The notes beneath the pieces are model-generated. The model searched no databases. It saw only the letters and a program-made list of their open reading frames with translations, and was not told the origin of the DNA. 64,000 nucleotides of DNA from Gammaproteobacteria bacterium RIFCSPHIGHO2_12_FULL_39_24 (GTDB taxonomy: Bacteria > Pseudomonadota > Gammaproteobacteria > Coxiellales > Coxiellaceae). Positions 16,569 to 24,972 of the stretch are shown piece after piece. The translations under genes and the position numbers were made by a program. Where the stretch lies: assembly GCA_001802455.1 (NCBI GenBank), contig MGXZ01000022.1, positions 62,001 through 126,000 of the forward strand, read 5' to 3'. The number at the start of each line of letters is the position of its first letter. The first letter of the stretch is position 1.

Positions 16569-17315
16569 ATGGTTGATGAACACAAAAATATGTCTTCTGA
16601 TGATGAATATCAGTTTCCACAAGATGAATACGTGACAACAGGTACGGAGTCGCACGCTGCGCCGGAAGCGGTTGCTGATCAGGGTGTGGTCGCTGCTTCA
16701 AAGAGCGTGCGTTTCAAAGAGATTGTGGATCGGTTATTTGGCTCAGTATTGTTTAGAAATAAGCGAATTTTAGGCGCTATTATTGCAACCCTTGTTTTAA
16801 TAATCGTGTTTCGTTTTTTTTATTCCAATACTCCGGTACCTGTAAAGCCAGTGGTTCAAGAGCAGCAACAACCTATTGAACAACCGAGCAATGGTGGTAT
16901 GTTGAATTCACTTGATGCGCTGAAGGCGCATTCCAGTCAGGCGCGATCGCAGATAGCAACATTGCAGGGTCAAGTGACCGATATGCAAAGCGCGATACAA
17001 CAATTGCAAACATCTCATCAGCAATTACAACAATCGATAGAATTTTTAAATAGCCAGATAAAAGATTTGTCGACAGAAATGAATAAAGTACTGTCCGCTG
17101 CCAAATTAAAATCGAGTGCTCCACAAGTGGTTTATCATTTGAGAGCAGTATTGTTGGATCGTGCTTGGATTACGTCAAAGAACGGTGAAACAAAAACTAT
17201 TACGGTCGGTGATAAGTTGACTGATTACGGTACGGTTCGTTCTATTGATCCACAGACAGGTATTGTGATGACAAGCAGTGGCAGGAAGATTGAATATGGT
17301 CCGAATGATCGATAG
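16569..17315 (+). CDS. icmG: IcmG/DotF, inner-membrane protein
   Basis: IcmG (DotF) is a bitopic inner-membrane protein associated with the Dot/Icm core and reported to interact with effectors. The 248-residue product (Legionella 269) has an acidic N-terminal cytoplasmic part, one membrane segment at about 70-87 (GAIIATLVLIIVFRFFY), and a Gln-rich coiled coil at about 120-180 (IATLQGQVTDMQSAIQQLQ). A small C-terminal beta domain contains LRAVLLDRAWITSKNGETKT, resembling pilus-type PilP/GspC domains. Confidence 0.9.
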   Translation: MVDEHKNMSSDDEYQFPQDEYVTTGTESHAAPEAVADQGVVAASKSVRFKEIVDRLFGSVLFRNKRILGAIIATLVLIIVFRFFYSNTPVPVKPVVQEQQQPIEQPSNGGMLNSLDALKAHSSQARSQIATLQGQVTDMQSAIQQLQTSHQQLQQSIEFLNSQIKDLSTEMNKVLSAAKLKSSAPQVVYHLRAVLLDRAWITSKNGETKTITVGDKLTDYGTVRSIDPQTGIVMTSSGRKIEYGPNDR

Positions 17316-17337
17316 CAGCATGTGAGTTGGGGGCATT

Positions 17338-17835
17338 ATGGCGTTTGCAAGACACGTAATGGAAAATTTCAGCACGATAGGCGTTATCCTAAACAGCGTG
17401 GCGGTATTTCTTGGTGTCACGATGACATTTAGTGCTATTTTTCAGCTAAAAAAATATGGTGAGCAACGCACTATGATGTCGAGTCAACATTCTTTGGCGG
17501 GGCCGATGATGATGTTGGTATGTGGTGCGATGCTACTTATTCTGCCCGAATTCATCGACTCTATGTTGCTGGCGTTTTGGAATAATGATGTACCTGGTTC
17601 ATATCAAGGAGACACGACTGGTTGGGGCTCACTTGTTCCTGCCATTGAAGTATTCGTGAGAGTAGTTGGTGTGGGTGCTTTTATTCGGGGAATTGTGCTG
17701 ATGTCTCGAGTGGGTGGGCAGCAATCGCAACAAGGTACGCTGGGTAAAGCGGTTGTTCACATGTTCTCTGGTTTATTGTGTATTCACATTACTGGCACGA
17801 TCAGTTTGCTCAAGAATATTTTAGGATTAAATTGA
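17338..17835 (+). CDS. icmC: IcmC/DotE, inner-membrane protein
   Basis: IcmC (DotE) is a small polytopic inner-membrane protein of the Dot/Icm system, related to IcmD and DotV. The 165-residue product has four hydrophobic segments (about 15-38, 58-80, 103-125, 135-160) and the family pattern SLAGPMMMLVCGAMLLILPE. It is followed by icmD after about 60 nt. Confidence 0.9.
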   Translation: MAFARHVMENFSTIGVILNSVAVFLGVTMTFSAIFQLKKYGEQRTMMSSQHSLAGPMMMLVCGAMLLILPEFIDSMLLAFWNNDVPGSYQGDTTGWGSLVPAIEVFVRVVGVGAFIRGIVLMSRVGGQQSQQGTLGKAVVHMFSGLLCIHITGTISLLKNILGLN

Positions 17836-17895
17836 TGATTACAAAGGGTCTGTGTATTATTAATTAACGTTTAAATTGAAATGGGGAGAAAAGTG

Positions 17896-18303
17896 ATGTT
17901 GGGAATAAAAAATCGTTTTTTGAATGGGGAGTTACTCATACGATTATTAATTATTATTGCAGGTATATTTTTCACAACAGCAGCGTTGGCAGCTACTACA
18001 CAGCTTACATTAACCACCATTAATTCGCGTGTTTCTGCTGGTATCGGTAATGTGGTGTCGATTATGCAAGACGTTGCATTGGTGGCTGGTATCGGCTTTA
18101 TTTTTTCAGCTTTTTTTAAATTTCACCAGCACAGACAAAACCCACAACAAATTCCATTGAGTCAAGGTATCACCTTACTCGTGATTGGCGCTGGCCTAAC
18201 TGTTTTCCCACATTTATTGAGTACCGCTTCTCAAGGTGTATTTGGTACGGGTATCACAAAGGCGGGTGACACAGGAATTAAAAGTGTGGTTGCAACTGGA
18301 TAA
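17896..18303 (+). CDS. icmD: IcmD/DotP, inner-membrane protein
   Basis: IcmD (DotP) is a small inner-membrane protein related to IcmC. From the ATG at 17896 it is 135 residues (Legionella 132) with a signal-like segment ending TAALAATT and two further hydrophobic segments (VSIMQDVALVAGIGFIFSAF and GITLLVIGAGLTVFPHLLST). I chose 17896 because GGGGAG lies seven bases upstream. An in-frame ATG at 17881 would add five residues and has no ribosome site. Confidence 0.9.
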   Translation: MLGIKNRFLNGELLIRLLIIIAGIFFTTAALAATTQLTLTTINSRVSAGIGNVVSIMQDVALVAGIGFIFSAFFKFHQHRQNPQQIPLSQGITLLVIGAGLTVFPHLLSTASQGVFGTGITKAGDTGIKSVVATG

Positions 18304-18315
18304 GGTTGATTAATT

Positions 18316-18936
18316 TTGGGTGTGTTACGTGATATTGAATTAGCCGCGACCCCCACGAATTGGCGGCTGTTTATGGTGAGAAAGGCGGATCCCGCCTTTC
18401 TTGCTTTTCAGACAAAAATACACAGCCGCGATCGTTTCACTTGTCAGTTTTGTGGTTTCCAAGCGAAAGATCATATGGAAACCATTAATTTGAACGGTAA
18501 TTATCTTGAAAATAAAAAAGATAATTTAGTGACAGCCTGTAGTTTGTGCGCACAATGTTTTTTTTTGGAAGCGATTGGTAAAAGTGATTTTGGGGGCGGT
18601 GTATTAATTTATATGCCTGAGATGCGACAAAATGAATTGAACGCATTATGTCACGTCATTTTTGCCGCGATAGTTTATCGTTTGCATACAGCGAAACAAG
18701 CAAAAGACATTTATCGCAATTTAAGATTACGCGCGCAATTAATTGAGGAAAAAGTGGGTGAAGGATTGAGTAATCCTGCACAATTTGGTCAGATGTTAAT
18801 TGAAGCAGGTGAACAAAAAAAACGTCCTGCGATTCAAGATACGATAGTAAAAACATTTCGTTTATTGCCCAATATTTCGCGTTGCTCTGCTGAAATTATT
18901 GCATGGGCAAAAGCGGGAATTGAAACAGTTGGATAA
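18316..18936 (+). CDS. icmJ: IcmJ/DotN, coupling-complex zinc protein
   Basis: IcmJ (DotN) binds the DotL C-terminal extension in the coupling complex. The 206-residue product (Legionella 208) has an HNH-like zinc site: CQFCGF near residue 37, then CSLCAQC near residue 76. The likely start is the TTG at 18316, eight bases after AAGGT, which gives the family length. A GTG at 18322 is the alternative. It sits 12 nt after icmD and 5 nt before icmB. Confidence 0.94.
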   Translation: MGVLRDIELAATPTNWRLFMVRKADPAFLAFQTKIHSRDRFTCQFCGFQAKDHMETINLNGNYLENKKDNLVTACSLCAQCFFLEAIGKSDFGGGVLIYMPEMRQNELNALCHVIFAAIVYRLHTAKQAKDIYRNLRLRAQLIEEKVGEGLSNPAQFGQMLIEAGEQKKRPAIQDTIVKTFRLLPNISRCSAEIIAWAKAGIETVG

Positions 18937-18941
18937 CCATC

Positions 18942-21900
18942 ATGAGCATAGTGTCAGGCGTTTCCGATTTTCTGGGTTCTTTTTTTTCATGGATGAGTAC
19001 GTCGCTTCGACAAACCACAGCATCTTACTGTGATTTGCAAACAGCTGATAGCCCCACTGTGTTGGTCAATAATGATGGTTCATTGTTATCAATCATTCGT
19101 ATTGATGGTGTGAAATCTCTTATTGGGCGTGAAGAGTTTGAGCAAATTCAGTTGGGTTTTCAACAATCATTGCAAACCACGATGTCTCAATCAGGACATA
19201 CGATTCAAGTTTATTTTAATTATAACAAAGAGCTGGTTAAATCTGAAATCACTGATATTCTCGCACCAGCGCGTGCAACTGCAGAACGATTGGCATTACA
19301 GTTAGAAGATTTATTTTCGGAACGTATTCGACATTTATCACGATATTGTGCGCACGAAGAATGTTATATGGTGCTGACCACAGGCGTAGTGTCACTGACT
19401 GCTGAACAAATAAAACGCGCCAATAAAGAAAAAACAAATTTAATTAAAAAGCAGCATATTCCGCCATTTCAGTACACACAAAATATTATTGCGGCTGTGC
19501 CTGATTTACGTGAAAGTCATGATTCTTTTGTGCGTACAGTAGTGAATGACTTCCAGCAATATGGATTAATTGCTTCATTACTGGAAGTGCATGATGCTGT
19601 GCACGCGATTCGAGTGAGTGCTGATGCGGCTTTTACTGATCTGGAATGGAAACCCGTTTTACCCGGCGATCCATTTACCATCAAAGGGTTGAAAAATATT
19701 AAAGGCGAAATATCGGATGTGCTGTGGCCGTCACTGGTAAAACAAATTATTCCGCGTGATGCAGAAGTGCTGAATTTACGCACTGTGCGTGTGGGTGATT
19801 ATGATTATTCAACAGTGTGCATCGATTTATTTCCAAAAGAAATTCAAACTTTCGTTCGTTTGTTTTCAAGAACGCTGCAAGCACAAATTCCTTGGAGAAT
19901 TTCATTTTCAATTGAAAGTGATGGATTGGGTTATGCTGCTGTTCGCTCCGCAATTGCATCCGTATTAGCAATCACTTCTGCGCAAAATAGATTGATTAAC
20001 GATTCCATCAAATTGTTGCAATACATTAAGTTAAATACCGATGATGCTGTCGTTCGGTTGCGTGTGGCGGCATCCACTTGGGCGCCTGCAGGTGATGAAC
20101 GTTTGTTGCGCGCGCGCGCATCGATGTTGGCAAAAGCCATTCAAGGGTGGGGATCATGCGATACGTCTGAAATTTCTGGTGATGCTTTTGAAGGAACAGT
20201 ATCAACGATGTTGGCGGTATCGCAAAAAAATATTGCTAATCCTAGCATTGCACCGCTCTCTGATGTGTTGCGTATGCTGCCACTGTTTCGTCCCGCATCG
20301 CCTTGGAAAAATGGCGCAATATTATTTCGTTCTCCCGATGGAAAACCATGGCCGTATCATCCGGGATCCAGTCAACAAACCACGTGGATCGATTTATTTT
20401 ATGCGCGTCCAGGTTCGGGTAAATCCGTTTTATCAAATACTATTAATTTAGCCGTTTGTTTGTCTTCTGGTATTATGCGGTTGCCGCGTATCGCAATCAT
20501 TGATATCGGCCCATCGAGCAGCGGATTAATTTCGTTGTTGAAAGATGCGTTGCCATTGAATCAAAAACATTTGGTAGCGCATCATCGATTGCGCATGAAA
20601 ACAGACTACGCGATTAATCCATTTGACACGCAATTGGGTTGTCGTTATCCCATGCCGCCGGAACGCGGATTTTTAGTTAATTTTTTAACCTTGTTAGTGA
20701 CACCCGTCGGTAATGAAAAAGCCTATGACGGTGTGTCTGACATGGCGGGATTGGTTGTTGATGAGTTATACAAAGCATTTGCTGACGATGGCAAACCCAA
20801 TGTGTATTCACCCGGCATGTCAGAGGTGGTTGACGGTATTTTAGAAGAAATTGGTTTTGTGCGTGATGCGCAAACCACATGGTGGGAAGTGACTGATGCA
20901 TTGTTTATGGCGGGATTTCCACATGAAGCGAGTTTAGCGCAACGTTATGCAATGCCCGTGTTAGCAGACGTGGCGGCGATTTGTCGAATTCCTGCGATAC
21001 AAGATTTATATGGAAAAATTACCACTCCGACGAACGAAGATTTAATTCACGCATTTGCTCGCATGATTTCAAGTGCGGTGCGTGAATATCCGATTATTTC
21101 GCAAACCACGCGATTCGATTTGGGTGAAGCAAAAGTGGTAGCACTTGATTTGGATGAGGTGGCGCGTAGCGGAGGTGATGCAGCAAATCGTCAAACCGCA
21201 GTCATGTATATGCTGGCACGTTATGTTTTAGCGCGCCATTATTTTTTAATTGAAGACAATGTGGCAGATATGCCGGAAGCATATCGCAGTTATCATCAAA
21301 CACGCATTGGAGAAATTCGTGAAGATCCAAAACGCATTGTCATGGATGAATTTCATCGCACATCCAAAGCACAAGCGGTGCGGGATCAGGTTGTGCAAGA
21401 TATGCGAGAAGGTCGTAAATGGAAAGTGCAAATTGCATTGTTGTCGCAATCGATTGAAGATTTTGATGAAGTCATGGTTGAGTTTGCGACCTCTATTTTT
21501 ATTATGGAAGCAGGGCCAGAACAGGCAGTGCAAAAAACATCACAAGTATTTGGTTTGACGAACACAGCGCGACAAGCTTTAAAAACACGGGTGCATGGAC
21601 CCGGCGAAGGGGGTGCTACATTTTTGGCGCAATTTGCTACGAAAGCGGGCGTGAATACGCAATTACTCACATCAACATTGGGACCCATTGAATTGTGGGC
21701 ATTGAATACGTCTGCTGAAGATGTTTACATCCGTAATCATTTGTATCAAAAAATTGGTCCCCGTGCAGCGCGACAATTACTCGCAAAAAATTATCCTAAC
21801 GGTACGGCAACCAAAGCACTAGAAGATCGATACGCTGAGTTTAAACAAGACGCTGGATTTATCGATGAGGGTGGTAAAGACAGTGTAATTAAACAGATGA

Positions 21901-21947
21901 TTGATGAGTTAGTAAAACAGTATCACGTAGATGAAGAGTTGTCGTGA
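18942..21947 (+). CDS. icmB: IcmB/DotO, VirB4-like ATPase
   Basis: DotO is the large VirB4-family ATPase that forms the cytoplasmic energy complex with DotB. The product is 1001 residues (Legionella 1009). Walker A ARPGSGKSV lies at about residue 487, and a later VirB4-type segment reads KRIVMDEFHRTSKAQAVRD with Walker B acidic residues near 800. It is the last gene of the icm run here; icmF, icmH/dotU, icmV, icmW, icmX and dotA are not in the window. Confidence 0.97.
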   Translation: MSIVSGVSDFLGSFFSWMSTSLRQTTASYCDLQTADSPTVLVNNDGSLLSIIRIDGVKSLIGREEFEQIQLGFQQSLQTTMSQSGHTIQVYFNYNKELVKSEITDILAPARATAERLALQLEDLFSERIRHLSRYCAHEECYMVLTTGVVSLTAEQIKRANKEKTNLIKKQHIPPFQYTQNIIAAVPDLRESHDSFVRTVVNDFQQYGLIASLLEVHDAVHAIRVSADAAFTDLEWKPVLPGDPFTIKGLKNIKGEISDVLWPSLVKQIIPRDAEVLNLRTVRVGDYDYSTVCIDLFPKEIQTFVRLFSRTLQAQIPWRISFSIESDGLGYAAVRSAIASVLAITSAQNRLINDSIKLLQYIKLNTDDAVVRLRVAASTWAPAGDERLLRARASMLAKAIQGWGSCDTSEISGDAFEGTVSTMLAVSQKNIANPSIAPLSDVLRMLPLFRPASPWKNGAILFRSPDGKPWPYHPGSSQQTTWIDLFYARPGSGKSVLSNTINLAVCLSSGIMRLPRIAIIDIGPSSSGLISLLKDALPLNQKHLVAHHRLRMKTDYAINPFDTQLGCRYPMPPERGFLVNFLTLLVTPVGNEKAYDGVSDMAGLVVDELYKAFADDGKPNVYSPGMSEVVDGILEEIGFVRDAQTTWWEVTDALFMAGFPHEASLAQRYAMPVLADVAAICRIPAIQDLYGKITTPTNEDLIHAFARMISSAVREYPIISQTTRFDLGEAKVVALDLDEVARSGGDAANRQTAVMYMLARYVLARHYFLIEDNVADMPEAYRSYHQTRIGEIREDPKRIVMDEFHRTSKAQAVRDQVVQDMREGRKWKVQIALLSQSIEDFDEVMVEFATSIFIMEAGPEQAVQKTSQVFGLTNTARQALKTRVHGPGEGGATFLAQFATKAGVNTQLLTSTLGPIELWALNTSAEDVYIRNHLYQKIGPRAARQLLAKNYPNGTATKALEDRYAEFKQDAGFIDEGGKDSVIKQMIDELVKQYHVDEELS

Positions 21948-21973
21948 TATAATTACTCAATTAAAAACAAAAA

Positions 21974-22010
21974 GTTATAATAACTATTTAATTTTTCACA
22001 TTATTATAAC
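21974..22010. repeat. AT-rich inverted repeat after icmB
   Basis: GTTATAATA (21974-21982) and TATTATAAC (22002-22010) form a perfect 9-bp stem around a T-rich loop, 26 bp after the icmB stop. It is too AT-rich for a classical terminator but may end the icm transcript weakly or bind a regulator. Confidence 0.45.
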
Positions 22011-22104
22011 GATAAGTATTTAAGCAAAGCGTATTTTTTGTGCAAAATAAAAAGTGTTGTAAAATAAATAGATAAAAGATTTTTATAAAGTATTTTCTAT
22101 AGAA

Positions 22105-22123
22105 CTGTATAATTTATATACAG
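22105..22123. promoter_or_regulatory. Palindromic operator-like site overlapping a -10
   Basis: CTGTATA-ATTTA-TATACAG is a perfect 7-bp palindrome containing TATAAT (22108-22113), 33 bp before the gene at 22156. A repressor site over the promoter is plausible. It looks like a LexA box but is three bases too long for the usual CTGT-N8-ACAG. Confidence 0.4.
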
Positions 22124-22155
22124 CCTCAAATAGACGGATTTTGGAGGATAGTATT

Positions 22156-22419
22156 ATGTTTCCCATCAGCCAATCAGAACTGGAACGCATTATGGCAGAT
22201 CCTTCTGCGGTTTACCAGCGTCCAGAAGATGTGTTGAGTGATTCTCGTTTGTCGCATAAACAGAAAGTCTCCGTCCTGAAACAATGGGCATTTGACGCAC
22301 GTGAAATTGAAGTCGCGCAGACGGAAAATATGCGGGGTGAAGCGAGCCCGCTACATCAAATTTTAGTTATTCTGCATCAGTTAGAAGAACAAGAGAAACA
22401 AGAAAAACAAGAAAAATAA
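22156..22419 (+). CDS. Conserved small protein, function unknown
   Basis: The 87-residue protein begins MFPISQSELERIMADPSAVY after a good GGAGG site eight bases upstream. The middle (PEDVLSDSRLSHKQKVSVLK, then QWAFDAREIEVAQTENM) resembles a small family found next to diverse proteobacterial genes, with no known function that I can name. The C-terminus is a Glu/Gln/Lys run (EEQEKQEKQEK). The next gene begins one base after the stop, so the two are co-transcribed. Confidence 0.7.
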   Translation: MFPISQSELERIMADPSAVYQRPEDVLSDSRLSHKQKVSVLKQWAFDAREIEVAQTENMRGEASPLHQILVILHQLEEQEKQEKQEK

Positions 22420-22420
22420 A

Positions 22421-23839
22421 ATGCAGAAAGTTAAATTAATTTTATTAAATTTAATTTGTGTATTTCTCATTGCCTATCTTGCGATGCTCACATGGAAACA
22501 GTTAGTGGTCAGTACACCGTTTTATGATAATGACTACAAAACGTTCTATATGACGTTGCGCGGAAAAGAGGATGTGTATCGAATCGAAAAATATGTTCGA
22601 ATATTAAAATATTTACCCACTCAAACAATCAACCATCAGAAAAAAATAAGCGCGCAAACAACGCCGCCCATTAACGCTATTAATTTAAACACGCCAACGA
22701 TGAATATTATTTTGCGATCGATGGTGAACGCCAGCAATCAATTATCTCAAAATGTATTGTTGTGGACGATAGCAACATTTATCGGCGCAGCTATTTCAAT
22801 TTTATTGCTCATGCAAACCTTTTTGGATAAAAAATATTATTATTTTTTTCCTTTTGTATTCATGCTTTGTTTGAGTTGGCCGAGTTTATATAATGTAAAG
22901 CTGGGGCAATTAACCTATTTTGTTTTGCCGATATTATGCGCCGCATTTTTGTTAATGCATTTTAAACAATGGCGAACCATGACGGTTGTTCTGGGTTTGT
23001 TAGCCGCATTAAAAATATTTTTTCTTATTTTTTTATTATATTTTATCGCACGCAAGCAGTGGCGTTTAGCATTACTATTTATCATTTCTTTTGCGGTATT
23101 TTTCTTTTTCCCACTGTTTTATTTTTCATGGAAAGAGTACCATGCATTTTTTCTCATCACTCAACATCATTTAATTTTTGTAGAGCGGGCAATCCTGCCT
23201 ATGAATGGATCGCTGTTGGGCGTGATTGCCAGCTGGGTTTCGTTTTTAAAAATACAGTCTAGTGTAAAACAAATTAGTGTGTGCGCCAGTATTTTGGTTT
23301 CATATGCAGTGGTGCGATATGTTATTTATGATTATCGTTTCTTGCGTCATTTACCCGCATTTTCAAACGAATTATCGATCAGTTTTTTAATCGTGCTCGC
23401 GTTAATTTGTTCGCCTTTGTCTTGGCTTTATTATTTTTTATTTTTACTGATTCCGTTGGTGGTGGTTTTTAAAATTACCCAACATTACCTTATTCCCACA
23501 TCCTATTTTGTTTTTTTATGTGCAGCGCTCGTTCTGCCTTTTTTTGCATTGGTTATCCCCGATAATAAAATGCTGTATATTATTGCACATAATTGTTTAT
23601 TGCCGAGTTTATTATATTGGATATTGATTTTATTTTTATTGGCACGAGTGATTATGAAAAAACAAGTTGTTTCAGCGCAACGCGCGCATACGCAAAACGT
23701 GATTTTTTTTGGAATAATGGTAAGTTATGTCGCGCTGTGTGCAGTGTTGTTATCGAGTCATTATGGATTGGATCATTTTGTCAATCTTGATAAAAAAAAT
23801 TATCTCAACAAGGTTGCGCCGGTTGTGTGGTTGTCTTGA
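22421..23839 (+). CDS. GT87-like (DUF2029) integral membrane glycosyltransferase
   Basis: This 472-residue protein has about eleven hydrophobic segments. PFYDNDYKTFYM near residue 27 and KLGQLTYFVLPILCAAFLLM near residue 165 fit the GT87 polyprenol-phosphate-dependent mannosyl/arabinosyltransferases, in which an N-terminal Asp pair and the GQ motif are conserved. It probably transfers a sugar from a lipid carrier to an envelope glycan. Acceptor and sugar are unknown. It starts one base after the preceding gene, with only A-rich sequence as ribosome site. Confidence 0.6.
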   Translation: MQKVKLILLNLICVFLIAYLAMLTWKQLVVSTPFYDNDYKTFYMTLRGKEDVYRIEKYVRILKYLPTQTINHQKKISAQTTPPINAINLNTPTMNIILRSMVNASNQLSQNVLLWTIATFIGAAISILLLMQTFLDKKYYYFFPFVFMLCLSWPSLYNVKLGQLTYFVLPILCAAFLLMHFKQWRTMTVVLGLLAALKIFFLIFLLYFIARKQWRLALLFIISFAVFFFFPLFYFSWKEYHAFFLITQHHLIFVERAILPMNGSLLGVIASWVSFLKIQSSVKQISVCASILVSYAVVRYVIYDYRFLRHLPAFSNELSISFLIVLALICSPLSWLYYFLFLLIPLVVVFKITQHYLIPTSYFVFLCAALVLPFFALVIPDNKMLYIIAHNCLLPSLLYWILILFLLARVIMKKQVVSAQRAHTQNVIFFGIMVSYVALCAVLLSSHYGLDHFVNLDKKNYLNKVAPVVWLS

Positions 23840-23902
23840 TTTCGTGTTAAACTCAGCCTGTCGCGTTTTCTAACATACATAATAAGATGAAGGGTTGACA
23901 AT

Positions 23903-24499
23903 ATGAAAAGAGCAATAGATACCGCAGCCACGATGGGAGTCGTAGCATTGATTGGAATGACCGCAACTGCAGAACAAATCAACATAACCGCAACAGGAAC
24001 AAAAGAAAACTATACTGTAAAACATTTCTCGTATTCTAATTGCGACCTAATAGAAAAAATAAACAGGGATGAAGAAAACGGTAGGCAACCAAGCAATCCA
24101 ACAGAACTTTATATAGAAACTGGTGAAGCTATTTTGGGGGCTGCAGAGATTCCTGTACTTCCAGGGCTTAATTTTACACATAACTGTAGCGGTTATGCGC
24201 TCGTACGAATTGGTGATAAATGTGCGCCCCTGAGCGATGAAGCAGCGCGTAAAATCGTCGAAAATTTTAATATAACGTTACTCCTTCTGATGCAAGCTTG
24301 CCGTGCTACAAAAGATAATTGCAGCCGTCATATCACTGCGGTTAATGTGAATGCCACTGCGGGAAACACCAGGACCTCCTTTGGGATGAAGATGGTTGTA
24401 GGTTGTGAAGTGTTTCACGAAAAAAAGATGCTGCGCAATGGTGTTCTTAAGAGACACAACGAGCAACACTCGGAAGGACGTGCGCGTCTGGGACGATAA
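23903..24499 (+). CDS. Orphan secreted Cys-rich protein
   Basis: I do not recognise this 198-residue protein. It has a signal-like N-terminus (MKRAIDTAATMGVVALIGMT, then ATAEQ) and six cysteines in the mature part (near residues 47, 94, 107, 132, 137 and 171), which suggests disulfides outside the cytoplasm. The C-terminus is basic and polar (KRHNEQHSEGRARLG). AAGGG lies ahead of the ATG. It is flanked by a gene-free stretch with two strong hairpins, so it may be a recent acquisition. A secreted virulence-related role is conceivable but unsupported. Confidence 0.55.
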   Translation: MKRAIDTAATMGVVALIGMTATAEQINITATGTKENYTVKHFSYSNCDLIEKINRDEENGRQPSNPTELYIETGEAILGAAEIPVLPGLNFTHNCSGYALVRIGDKCAPLSDEAARKIVENFNITLLLLMQACRATKDNCSRHITAVNVNATAGNTRTSFGMKMVVGCEVFHEKKMLRNGVLKRHNEQHSEGRARLGR

Positions 24500-24517
24500 A
24501 AAATAATGAATGATGCA

Positions 24518-24608
24518 ATTAAAATAGCTGAAAGCGTCTGTTACTGTCCGCTGACACGAAAATGGTTTAACGGGACACCAACAAGACGCTTTCTTTCGCT
24601 ATTTTAAT
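24518..24608. repeat. Long imperfect palindrome (possible MITE or IS remnant)
   Basis: ATTAAAATAGC at 24518-24528 pairs with GCTATTTTAAT at 24598-24608, and pairing continues inward (GAAAGCGTCT with AGACGCTTTC; TGTCC with GGGACA). The whole 91 bp can fold into one hairpin. It lies in the 473-bp gene-free stretch 24500-24972, which otherwise holds the hairpin at 24706-24762 and no supported gene. Confidence 0.65.
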
Positions 24609-24705
24609 AACCTAATCTGGAAAATGGAGTTTCACACTTTGAAAAAATATTCTGAAGCAGTGAGTGCATTTTTTGAATTTTTCCTCAAAAGCCGAGGAGG
24701 TGCTG

Positions 24706-24762
24706 TGATGTGATTTCCCATTTTTGCAGATCGCTTGCGATCGAAGAAATGGGATCACATCA
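24706..24762. repeat. Strong stem-loop in the gene-free stretch
   Basis: TGATGTGAT at the left pairs with ATCACATCA at the right, followed by CCCATTT/AAATGGG and AGATCGC/GCGATCG, leaving a tiny loop. A GAGGAGG motif lies just before it (24694-24700). It could be a palindromic repeat element, a transcription terminator without a T-run, or part of an RNA gene. Confidence 0.6.
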
Positions 24763-24972
24763 CGGGCGGATCCCCACAGGCTTTCGATAGCAAAAATTCA
24801 CAACAATAAACGAACGGATGACAGATTTTTCAAAGTGGTGAAAAGAAATCAGCGCTTAATTCATTTAAGTATCAAAGTTGGGAATGGCGTTAATATATGG
24901 ATAATTTTAGACTGAAAGTAAAATTAAGTTAATAAAAGAGACGGTTGTTTTATTTTAAAATCCTATGGTTTT

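Noticed and set aside
17859..17875. ATTAAT-TAACG-TTTAAA before icmD, similar to a PmrA box
   Set aside because: No -10 follows at 10 nt and the site touches the icmD start region, so it does not fit the promoter layout of the other four.
22105..22123. LexA (SOS) box
   Set aside because: The palindrome begins CTGT and ends ACAG but the spacer is 11 rather than 8, and the downstream genes are not SOS genes. Kept only as an operator-like site.
24724..24915. 63-codon plus-strand frame in the gene-free stretch
   Set aside because: It begins inside the hairpin, has no ribosome site and no recognisable sequence.
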